A stretch of DNA of 64,000 bases from Verticillium longisporum. Lineage: Eukaryota; Ascomycota; Sordariomycetes; Glomerellales; Plectosphaerellaceae. The DNA lies in NCBI GenBank assembly GCA_019188255.1, contig JAETXT010000003.1:4464001-4528000 (forward strand), in the 5' to 3' direction. Shown piece by piece: positions 44,623-54,651 of this stretch. Within the stretch, counting starts at the first letter, position 1; the number at the start of each line of letters is the position of its first letter. The position numbers and the translations under genes are program-made. Under the pieces are notes generated by a model. It worked only from the letters and a program-made list of their open reading frames with translations. It searched no databases and was not told where the DNA came from.

Positions 44623-46218
44623 ATGTCTTCTGAGAAGCAGCAGGCTGCGCTTCGCGACTCCGACAAGCCCATCGACAACTTTGTCGAGGCCTCTATCATG
44701 AAGGGCGATCCCGAGGACGGCCTGGCCCGCGAGGGCGCTGATTACTCTGGCGCCGTCAAGAAGACGAGCCCCGAGGAAATTGCCCTTGTGCGCAAGCTCG
44801 ACTGGCATATCATGCCCACGCTGTGGTCCATGTACTTCCTCAACTACGTCAGTTGCTTCCGCAGTCTTTTGACCTTGTGTACGACCTAACACTGTGTCTC
44901 AGCTCGACCGAAATGCCATTGCCCAGGCTAGACTTGACGGACTCGAAGATGATCTCGGTCTTGTTGGATCGCAGTACAACACGTGCATTTCCATCCTGTT
45001 CGTCGGGTCAGTCTCAAAACACAGCCGAAAATACTTGCAAGAACCATCATTGCTAACCTTCCCAACAGCTACCTCCTCATGCAGGTCCCCTCCAACATGC
45101 TCATGTCGTCCAAGTACGTCCGGCCGTCCATCTACATGGGCATCTGCATGATGACCTGGGCCGTCGTCTCCGCCTGCACTGCCCTCGTCCACAACTACGC
45201 CGGCCTCGTCGCCGTCCGCTTCTTCCTCGGCATCACCGAAGCCCCCTTCTACCCGGGCGCCCTGTACATGCTGTCCATCTTCTACACGCGCAAGGAGATC
45301 GCCACGCGCCTCGCCATCCTCTACTCGGGCAACATCTTCGCGACGTCCTTCTCGGGCCTCATCGCCGCCGCCGTCTACAACACGGTCAGCGGCAACCACG
45401 GCCTCGCCGGCTGGAAGTGGCTCTTCATCATCGAGGGCTGCGTCACCTTTGGCGTCGCCATCATCGGCATGTTCACCCTCGCCGACAGCCCGCTGACGAC
45501 GCGCTGGCTCACGCCCGAGCAGCGCCAGCTCGCCCACGACCGCATGCTGCGCGACACGGTCGGCCTCGAGGAGAGCAAGGGCGCCAAGGCGGGCTTCATG
45601 CAGGCCGTGCGCGACCCGCGCCTCTGGGCCCTCTGCTTCATCCAGAACATGCACCTCAGCGCCTGCTCCTTCAACAACTTCTTCCCGACCGTCGTCGGCT
45701 CGCTCGGCTTCGGCCGCACCATGACCCTCGTCCTCACGTGCCCGCCCTACCTCGTGTCCGGCATTTTCGGCTCCCTCTGGGGCATGTCGTCGGGCCGCTT
45801 CAACGAGCGCACCTGGCACATCACCATCGGCATGAGCATCGCCATTGTCGGTTTCGTCATCTCGTGTGCCACCATGAACGTCGCCGCGCGCTACGTCTCG
45901 TGCTTCCTCTTCACCGCCGGCGCCTACTCGATCAACTCGATGGTCCTCGGCTGGGTCTCGGCGACGCTGGGCCAGACCCAGGAGAAGAAGGCCGTCAGCC
46001 TGTCCATCGTCAACGTCGTCGCCAACGCCTCGTACATTTACACGGCCTACCTCTACCCCAAGAGCGACGGCCCGCGCTACCTCACCGCCATGGCGAGCAA
46101 CGCCGCGTTTGCGTTTGCCTGCATCGCCGGCACCTGGGCGCTGCGGTTCTGGCTTATTCACGAGAACAAGAAGATGGACCGCGCGGGAAACACTTCGGGT
46201 ATGCGCTTTGCATATTAG
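44623..46218 (+). CDS. MFS transporter of the anion:cation symporter (ACS, Dal5-like) family, 492 aa
   Basis: Three exons (44623-44847, 44903-45006, 45069-46218) with introns of 55 and 62 bp. ACS proteins carry organic anions or vitamins (allantoate, nicotinate, pantothenate and similar) across the plasma membrane with protons. Visible: a charged N-terminus, a first-helix region RKLDWHIMPTLWSMYFLNYLDRNAIAQARLDGLEDDLG, SILFVGYLLMQVPSN, RFFLGITEAPFYPGALYMLS, FYTRKEIATRLA, then a long loop and the second six-helix half ending at HENKKMDRAG. This is the usual order and size of the family. The ATG chosen gives MSSEKQQ; an upstream in-frame ATG lies within the leader. The third exon has very high GC at third codon positions, which also creates a 451-codon antisense shadow frame. 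Confidence 0.92.
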
Positions 46219-46447
46219 CACGGCTCTGCATGCGCGTGGCATCGTTCGGATCACGGCGTTCGTGGGGATTTGGACGATTCGTGTGGCCGCCGATGCTTCA
46301 CCTTGAGTATGTCATGCTTGGATAGAAAGTACTGCGGGGACTATCTAGATGGATTAGAATTCAAGGCGTTTTTCAAGAGGCTTGATCCCATGAATGCTAG
46401 TTAAGTAACGCCATGACACTTCCCTGATTGTCCACTCTGTCCAGTGC
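46219..46447. other. Short spacer before the RIPed element
   Basis: GC-balanced 3' flank of the ACS transporter. It ends exactly where the TGCACCCCG inverted repeat begins. No gene. Confidence 0.5.
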
Positions 46448-49400
46448 TGCACCCCGACCAAATAAGTCAAATATAGGTATCGGATTTAGTTATTTAGTCC
46501 GCTAAATTCGATGGATTTAGTTATTTAGTCCTATTTATAAATATCTAATTTATTTAGTTAATAATGAAGCTATTACGATAATTATTAGCCTACCTAAGAC
46601 CTAGATACCGTAGTATTAAGACGATTCGCTATTATCGAGCTTTAATATAATCCTCCTAGCTGAATTGCTCCTTAACGAAGCTAGTTATTAAGGTATTAAA
46701 GCTCTTCTAGTATATCTAAAGCTATTCCTAACCTCTATAACGTTAGAGTTAGCTTCGAGAAGCTAAATGCCTTCTTATAGTTTACCGATATCGTAAATAT
46801 TATTAAAATATTAAAAGCGAACTTATTAATAATAGGATATACCTCTTAGCAGCCTAATTACTAAGTAATAGGGTCTTTAATAGTAGAGTCCTATAAGAGA
46901 TTAAGGCTAAGATATTTATTAAGCTTAGAATTAAATACTAGAACTCTCTAATACCTACTCTATACCTAGTTATCGAAGCTCGTTAGGGGCGTTATAGGCT
47001 AAAGGTCCTATAGCTATTTAAAGCTACCTTAGCTATAATCTCTTTAAAGATTCAAGGAGGATATAGAAGGAGAGTAATACTAGTACTCCTACTATTAATA
47101 GAGGCTCTATTATATATAATAAAGCTATATAAGCTATTCTAGGCTTAATTATTATATTTAAAGCTTTTAATATCTAAGGCTAGGGTAGAGGATTATAATA
47201 GCTATATAAAGAGGGGACTCTTTAAGCTTTATATAATATTAATTTAACTTCTATTATATATTAATAATAGATAGATAGAAATAGTACTATAAATCTTTAA
47301 TAAAGGCCTCGAAGTATTATAGTATATTTATATATTTATTATAGATATATTCTAGAAATACTTAATTAATTAGAAGTAATATAGGTCGTTTATTTCGTTA
47401 ATATTATATTTATTTATAAGTATTTAAAGAGGCCTACTTTTCCTATTACTAGCTATTACTATTCGGATTATTAAAAAACGCTTTCTATTCCTCTATCCTC
47501 TCTAGGATATATTCTATTCTAATAAGAACCTCCTAGAGGGTATTATAGCTCCTATCTTTACTCTATCCTTATATTTATATTATCTATTAATAAAGGGGCT
47601 CGAGGGTAATATAAAGCTCTATTAAAAAGCGCTAATCTTTAAAGAGGAGGTAATCTTTAATAGGAACTTATTTATAAAGGTTAACTTTATATATATTTCT
47701 AATTAAGAAGCCTTAAATATCGCCCTTCTTCTTTAGAGCTTAGTCGAATATTAAATATATTAAATTCTATTAAATCTTATTATTTAATAATAATTAAAGC
47801 TCTATTATTATTTATTAATAGAGGAGGAACTCTTAATTTTAAACTTCCTCTATTATAATATATTAAAAGTATTTATTCTATTATAAAGAGGATCTTATCT
47901 ATTTAACGATATTATAAAGCTTTCCTATTAAGCCCTTCTTGTATTAGAGGCGTAGGATATTATTAAGATTATTATTATCTTTAAAAGACTAAGACTCCTA
48001 TTTAAACGTCTTACTATCCTTATTATAAAGGAATATATAATTAATAAAATTAAATATATAATTATAATATTATAATTAATATTTAATAGTATCTTCTTTA
48101 TATAGTTTAGGGTAAAGAATATATAAGAGCTTATAAATATAAATATCGTTTATTAAAGTTTTATTAGAGATTAGAATATTAATAAGATTAATAATATTTT
48201 AATTCTTAATAATATTTATAATAATATTAACTATAAAAGTATTTATATAAGTATTTAGCTATTTATAAAATACTAGGAGATACTATTATTATTACCCTTA
48301 ATTATTAATATAGTATATAAATACTATAAATATCTTAAAGCGATTTAGAGAAGTCTAATAATTATAAAAGAGATAAATATCTATTAAGGAAGCTTAAAGT
48401 TCTATTTATATCTACTTCTTCTTCTATATAAAGACTCGATTAAGTTTTATATATAGACTCCTTCGATTTTAGAAGAGGTTATTATATATATTCGGATTTA
48501 AATTTAATAATAAATAATATAAGAATAGATTATTAAAAATATTAAACGGCTAATTTATATTAATAATAAAGCTAAAAGTAAACTCTTCTAGCCCTTCTAT
48601 TTAAGCTTTTAATAGAATAATAGGATATTATAAATAAAGCGGAAGAGAAATATCTAAAGAATTCTAGGAAATATCCTCTATTAAAGATCCCTCGAATATC
48701 TTATATCTCTTCTTTAAATAGAGGCTCGAAGAAGTCGTTATAGAGGCTTTAAATAGTATTAGATCCTATTTCTTATTATAGAGATTATAGATCTAGAAGC
48801 TCTTATTGAAAATATTCCTTTTATTAAGGAGCTCCGCTATAAAGATCCCGTAATCCTTAATCTAGTTTATATAGCCTCTAGAGCCCTTCTTTATAATAAG
48901 AATATCGAGGGTAAAATAGCGGCTATATTAAATAGCTATAAAGAGGTCGGGATCGGAGTAGTTTAATTTAGAGAGCTAAGCGTAAGAAATAGGGGGGCGG
49001 GTTCTAAAGATAATAAAAGATATATCGACGATAATAATAATATAAGAATAGCCCTAAAGGCGTAGGAGCTATCGTAGCGACGTTATAAGTAAGCTACGTT
49101 AGTAGAATTACTATATTAATAGAATTACGACTTTAGGGGAATTACCCTAGGTTCTAATACCCTATATATATAGGTATAAGTATATTAAATAATATAAATA
49201 GAGTCTTCTTTATAGATATTAATAGAAGCTAATAGCCTAGTTAATTAGGATCTTTAATGCCCTATTAGAGGTTATAGGTTCGAATCCTACTATTAGCATT
49301 ATTATATTATTAATAAGAGACTCCTTCTTATTAATAGTACGACTTTTTAATTAATCGGATAGGCCTTTTTATAGGTCCTAGGGCTCGGAATAGCTATATT

Positions 49401-49539
49401 CTAGGCCTGAATACGTATTTAAACGTTTATTAAATATCTAAATATCGAAATACTATAGATTTAGTTATTTAATTATAGGAAATTAGTCTATTTATTTAGC
49501 TATTTAATAATTTAACTTATTATATTTAATCGGGGTGCA
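46448..49539. mobile_element. RIP-degraded 3.1 kb DNA transposon with GCACCCCG inverted ends
   Basis: The left end reads TGCACCCCGACCAAATA. The reverse complement of the right end reads TGCACCCCGATTAAATA, followed by AAGTCAAAT/AAGTTAAAT after a 5-nt gap; the differences are C to T, as RIP produces. AT-rich, CA/TG-poor DNA lies exactly between these ends, with normal sequence on both sides. A 19-bp direct repeat starting GGATTTAGTTATTTAG occurs at 46482 and 46513, and a related sequence near 49456, as subterminal repeats do in hAT elements. No target-site duplication is evident, so the class is uncertain. The transposase is unreadable. Confidence 0.6.
49228..49297 (+). tRNA. tRNA-like fossil (tRNA pseudogene or SINE head)
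   Basis: GCTAATA at 49228-49234 pairs perfectly with TATTAGC at 49291-49297 as a 7-bp acceptor stem. CCTA/TAGG forms a 4-bp D stem. ATAGG-TTCGAAT-CCTAC forms the T arm, with one A-C mismatch that a G-to-A change would explain. The anticodon arm pairs CTTTAA with TTAGAG around TGCCCTA, which has 6 bp and lacks U33, so it is not canonical and no anticodon can be assigned. Total 70 nt. It lies inside the RIPed element, so it is probably dead. Confidence 0.4.
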
Positions 49540-49765
49540 TTATTGACTCTATCTATTGCGATTGGCGAGAAGCCCTTTCGCTCGAGTTGGCATTTGAACT
49601 GGCGCCTCTAAGTTTAATCACTCGACCTTGTATCGCTCCGCTCTTACCGAGAAATGTATTCGGATGTTACTGTGCACGTCTCGACACGGTAGAAACAGGC
49701 ATTGAGGTCGAGACATCTCAATTGTCGACTCCGTTTGCCTCTGCAAGTATGGCTTGAAATTACAA

Positions 49766-52091
49766 CTATCGTAAATATGACCAGGTTGGGTCAATAGAGG
49801 AGTCAAACTGTGCCGCCGCCATGTATGGGTAGTCGATAGCCCCGAGCGAGTTCGCGAACAGCTGATCATACCAGACCATCGACTCTTGCCCTTCCCCGGG
49901 CAGCAATTCCTGCTGTGAGAATGCAAACGGTCCGCCTGCTACGGGTGCGGACATCTGCTGCCCACCAAGACCGGACATCGTTGTGCGACCTGGCCCGCCG
50001 GGCTCTTGCTGAGGAGCTCGCATCTGCCACGCGTTTGGGTTGAGGGGAGACGTGGTCGAGCCGGCTGGCTGTCGCCACTGCAGTGGCTCGCTATGATCAT
50101 TCCTCACCGGCCTGCTGTCGTGATTCCTCTCACCAAAAAACAGATTGTCAGCTCCGTTCTCTCGCGTGTTCGTTGCACCAGTGGATGGATCATCAGGCAT
50201 GCCGGAAGAAGTAGCCAGTGTGGGCGAGAAGCCCGTAGTATTTCGACGAGGATGGGCAGAAGCCGGGCGAGCAACAGATGTGGAATCAGAACGGCGGCTT
50301 CGACCTGTAGAGTTGCCATGCCCTCGAGACTGCTGTTGCGAGGTTGAGTGCCGTGCGCCCGGCGGGACATTGCCCGGCATGAAGTTGGGAATGGTCACTT
50401 CCCGCACAGCCGCAGTCAACTCGTCAATTGCAGACAAACAGTATTCTGGCCAAACTGTTTCTCGAGCGGCAATATGGCGGAGCATATCCTTCCCTGCTTC
50501 GACATGTCTGGATGAAACTCCGTCAGTCAGGCACTCACATACAATCAATAGGAACGACGAACCGCAATGCGCTTGATAATGGCAGTTGCCGCTCAGATGC
50601 TGCATAGATCAGGATGAAAGAACTGATCCATATGGCGCCTGTGTTCGTAGGCCAAAGAATTGGGTCAGACAAGGCGTTCCCGTCTTTGCCATTGGTTTTA
50701 TGGCGAGCCTGATGTTTCTTGAGAGCGATCAAAATTGATCTGGCTGCGAAGATGCAGTTCTGGAGGCCTGCGCAGTAGGAGCCACTGGAAGGATCAGATG
50801 CCATCATCGGTCGGTTGAGAGAGATCTTAGACTCAAATTTCAGTAACGAAAGGTAAATGCGATGGCCAGGAGACAGTGGTGGCTCCGTGTTGTCCTCGCC
50901 GGGCTGCTCGCCGTCGCTGTCTTCGTCTTCAAGTGCGTCGTGAATCTCGTTTGACCAGCGGGCCATCTCTGCTTGGACGTAGCCTTCATGCGTTGGTGTG
51001 TCGTCGCGGCTGGAAACTGACTTGTTTCGCAACTCAAGAATGAGACCTCGTATTCGAGCATGCTTTGCCAAGTATGTCAGGAGCTGCAGCCGGTTGTCTT
51101 CGGCCTCGACCTGTGTCGAGTGTATTTCCTCCCCTGGATAGCAAACATCGACATCATCATCCTTGATATCGAGTGGGAGACCCAGAGACTGGGAGAGAAA
51201 GCGTTCGTTGCAGTATATCGACCAGAAGACACGGCGTCGAATGTGCGCTCCCTGTTTTGTGAAGAATGGGTATGGGGACGGGCAAGGGTGAAGGCCAAGG
51301 TGAAAGGCCATACGTACAATCAAGCCGCCGAGTCGGGAAGCCGCATTGAGTCGGAGCATGGACATGAGAAACAATTGGATGCTGAGTGCTGCTTGTGTCG
51401 CGTGCAGTGAGGCTGGCTGGTAGAGGGCAAACTGGGACGCCGACATGGCTTCCTCAATGGTGTGAAAGACGAGTGACGGCGGAAGTGGCTGACTGAAGGG
51501 AGTTGACTGTCTGCTGTCTGCCAGTGATATGGAGAAGACGGAACGAAGTATCGATTGCTCGAGATGACTGACGGACGATATGCCGCTGTTGCTCACTTTC
51601 TCAAAAATGGCCAGGACTTCAGGCGCACTCAGGAACGGTAGGGTGGGATGCCATGCTTGGAAGTAGCTTCTGGACCAGGTGACGAGCTGCTCAAAGCTCG
51701 GCCATGCCTCTGTAGATTCCGTCTCAGTAGCGACTTCATGGTCTTTCCAGAGATATTGCTGGCCTCCTTCACGAGATGTCTGGCCCGGTTGGAGCTGATC
51801 GTCCTCTCCGGGTACAAGATGGTTGATGCCTGCGGCGCTACCGGCTCTGGATGCAGATTTGCGTGAGAGGCGGAGGTAAACGCCCCGGATGAAGTGGATG
51901 CCACTGGCACTACCAACGAACCTTGAGGTATCATGACGGCCCGTGTCTCGCATAAGGCCATATTCTCGAGCAGGCGGTTCGACGGCTTGGGAGAACTTGC
52001 GCTTGCGTGACTGGTTGAGGTGTGAATGGGCAGGACTTAGTCCGAAAGTACCCGACTCAGAGGAGGCGACGGGAGACTCAATGCCTTCCAT
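49766..52091 (-). CDS. Fungal-specific transcription factor domain protein lacking a zinc cluster, 756 aa
   Basis: Two exons, 52091-50563 and 50507-49766. The 55-bp intron (50508-50562) has a GTTCGT donor and CAG acceptor and joins LSSALR to HVEAGKDMLRHIAARETVWPEYC. Residues ~10-35 hold a basic nuclear-localisation-like QSRKRKF. From ~60 there is FVGSASGIHFIRGVYLRL, then the middle-homology (Fungal_trans) region with ARLGGLIVRMAFHLGLH, RRRVFWSIYCNERFLSQSLGLPLDIKDDDVDV and YPGEE, and a low-complexity Gln/Ser/Pro tail. No CX2CX6C zinc cluster precedes it. A short zinc-cluster gene lies divergently 593 bp away. It may regulate by partnering a DNA-binding protein; this is inference. Confidence 0.83.
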
Positions 52092-52684
52092 GTCGACTAC
52101 GACGCTGATGTTGAGTAATTCCAGAAGGCCAAGCGGGTTTGGACTCTTCCGACAGTAGTCGGAAGGCCCAAGCTAAGGACCACAGCCTCCGTCTTGCAGT
52201 CTTTGGTGGAGGCGATGCCCTTGTCGCTGTTGGACACGCGACAAGCAGCTCTCAGGCCTTCATTCCCTCTGCAGTATCGGACAAGACGATTGACAAAGAT
52301 CCTGGCGGCCGAGTGGATGGCGAACAGGGTTTGTCATTGATAGCGGCAGGCGGCCAAAGGAACATGGTGCAAGGTAAGGTAAGGTAGGGAAGGAATCATG
52401 AAGTTGTCCGAGAGACGGGGATCGGCACAGCACCCAGACGCATCCAGCTGGCAGCACGTGATAGGCACACATCCTGATGTGGCGGTGACAAGTGGGACTC
52501 AGACCGCCCATCCAATTGTTGGCACCGATTTTCTAAATGGTGCGGACAAAGGAAACTCCGGCGACCTCCCCAGAGTCCCACCGAAGTCCTCCCGCCTCCG
52601 CACTATCTTCCGTCCGGACCTGACTTTCTCCTGCCTCAAATACAGGCGGGCTGGACTGCCTGGTTCCCGCCAAATCCTCCAACC
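52092..52684. promoter_or_regulatory. Shared divergent promoter region of two regulators
   Basis: 593 bp between divergent start codons (52091 minus, 52685 plus). It contains an imperfect AGGTAAGGTAAGGTAGGG run at 52373-52390. No convincing small gene. Co-regulation of the pair is plausible from the layout only. Confidence 0.4.
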
Positions 52685-53628
52685 ATGGCGGACCCTAGAT
52701 CCAGCCAAGAAGGAGGCATCACCTTGAGCCCCATAGCGTGTGAATCCTGTCGCCAGCGGAAGCGCGGGGTATGTTAACCCCCCGTTGTCGTTCTCCTCAT
52801 GAAGTCCCCTGATCTGCCGCCGCCCCGTCTTACCCCTGGCCTGGTCGCTTCCCCCCGTATGCCCCTTGACGGAAATAGGAGTAATAGCAGCTAACAATCT
52901 TGACCTTATCAGTGTGACCGAAAACAGTCAGCTCATTCTTCCCTTAACTACGGATTCCTCATTTGAGGGTCAAAGGCAACAACTAACATGACACTCTTCA
53001 TCCCGCAGACCATACTGCTCCCAGTGCCATGCATACCCATCAAAATGTCACTACCCTGAGAAAAGCAAACGGTAAGACCTTCCTCGGGTTCTAGACGCGA
53101 GTAAAGAAAAAGCTGACGCCTATCAGGGGGATACCGTTCGGCTACCTAACCAAGCTCGAGAACAGGCTCGCAGAAACCGAATCAGCCCTATGTCGAACTC
53201 TCGCCAGCATCGTAGACAGCCAGTCTTTCGAATCAGCCATGGCGGGGCCTGCTCCCTCGTCGAGTTCCTGGACGCCAAGGCAGAACAAAGTCGACCGCGT
53301 CACCGAGTGGGACAACATGCCCCTTCGGACAAGCGACAACCTCCTCTCCTGGTATCAGTTAAAGACGTCGGCATCAGGTAGCGCAGCGAGGGCAGATGAG
53401 ATCCCAGTCGATCCAGTCATCCCCCGAAGTGTATCGCCGCAACCATCAACCATCGCATCTCCTTTGCCGGACGAGACCTTGATGGACATCACGCAGTTCA
53501 CAGCCGCCGAAGCTGATGCGGGGGCCGCAAACGACATGCTTTCAGAGTACGATGGTAGTACATACTCGGAAATGGGCATGAGCAAAGCAGAGACGTTGGC
53601 CAAGTCGAGAGAGAACCTGTACTTCTGA
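52685..53628 (+). CDS. Short Zn2Cys6 zinc-cluster regulator with a 14-nt micro-exon, 220 aa
   Basis: Four exons: 52685-52768, 52913-52926, 53009-53071 and 53127-53628, 663 nt in frame. Splicing rebuilds a complete zinc cluster: C-ES-C-RQRKRG from exon 1, C-DRKQ from the 14-nt micro-exon, and PYC-SQ-C-HAYPSK-C from exon 3, the CX2CX6CX6CX2CX6C pattern of Gal4-type DNA-binding domains. The linker GIPFGYLTKLENRLAETESALCRTL, starting at ~56, looks like the usual dimerisation coiled coil. The remaining ~140 residues are Ser/Ala/Asp-rich and end at RENLYF; there is no middle-homology region, so the protein is far shorter than most of the family. Introns are 144, 82 and 55 bp. Confidence 0.82.
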
Positions 53629-54096
53629 TGCAGATTTCCTGCGCACGTGTTGCAAACAAGCCGAGTACCACGCGTCGCGCACGCCAAGAAGATTCGAAAT
53701 TGGGGGAAATGATGGGGTCTGGCTTGAAAAGCAATCGCTGGACCTGCTGGCTCTCGTGCACATGAGATGGTGGTTACACGATCCCCGGGCATGTGCATTC
53801 AAACCCGCATGCTGTTGCCGAGCTGCCACGAAAGGCCCGCTGCATGATGTTTGCTGGCTGCCAAAAGTTTCTTTTAGGTCCCACCTTGGTCTATACGATT
53901 CACGGACCTTTTGAGAGCAATCCCCACTACGTCAAGAACCCTGAATGCAGCACCATAACTATCGAGGGCCATGACGAAGGCTGCCCACGGCCACAGGGGT
54001 TGATCAACTTCTGAGTCTTGCTTTCTCGTTGGATTTCACGGATGGTGCACGCTGCGCTTCAGTTCCTCTTAATCATCATCGCTTACATTGCCTTCT
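53629..54096. other. Intergenic, no gene seen
   Basis: GC-balanced spacer between the zinc-cluster gene and a decayed reading frame. Short overlapping frames only. Confidence 0.45.
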
Positions 54097-54585
54097 ATGG
54101 AAGCCGCCAATGGCATGGCAATCCGGGCAACAGCGCCCCTGACGCCGACGCCCGACTTGGCCCTCATCAACTACGCCGACCACATCGTATCGCCTTGAAC
54201 CACCATGATCACGGCAAACGAAGCGCAAAGCTTCGAGACGACCGCAGCCAGTCTTGCCTGAGACTTTGTCGAGGACGACAAATTTATGCCCATGATGTCC
54301 CACATGCAGGCTGCCGCCGCCCAAGCTACCAACTCTGTGTATGTCGTCTTGTCCATGATCGAGATTTGGTCCCTCGAATATGCTTCCAAAGACGGATGAT
54401 GGAAGGATCGGACAGACGAGAATGAGCAGGAATTAATGGCCAAGTTTGTGGACGGCATTGAAGCCATGTACCTTGAAGCCCTGTCAGAAACCCCATCCCG
54501 AGCAATTGGGACATACCACTTTCGACGGGTCGCAACAGGCATGAAGTTCTGGCTGGCAGTCAACACCATGGGATGTCATCTTTAA
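54097..54585 (+). pseudogene. Decayed frame of 162 codons interrupted by three TGA codons
   Basis: From ATG 54097 to TAA 54583-54585 the frame is open except for TGA at 54196, 54259 and 54397. Between them it reads like protein: MITANEAQSFETTAASLA, DFVEDDKFMPMMSHMQAAAAQATNSVYVVLSMIEIWSLEYASKDG, and WKDRTDENEQELMAKFVDGIEAMYLEALSETPSRAIGTYHFRR (shown in parts). No TAA or TAG is present internally, and no GT-AG introns remove the stops. The family is not recognised. It is most likely a pseudogene with TGG-to-TGA changes; recoding is not supported. Confidence 0.45.
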
Positions 54586-54651
54586 AGATAAGCAGGTATG
54601 ATCCAATGAAACTTGACAAAGAAAAACGTCATGAAATCATGCGTGTCTAGC

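Noticed and set aside
30934..46218. Region 2 as a biosynthetic or catabolic gene cluster
   Set aside because: No core synthase or pathway-specific set; the genes lie on both strands with long spacers and unrelated roles.
44899..46254. 451-codon minus-strand frame
   Set aside because: It is the antisense of the ACS transporter's GC-rich third exon; low-complexity Asp/Glu/Ala/Arg composition and no domain.
54196..54399. TGA recoding (selenocysteine or TGA as Trp)
   Set aside because: Neighbouring genes use the standard code, filamentous ascomycetes generally lack selenoprotein machinery, and no recoding structure was identified; pseudogene decay is simpler.
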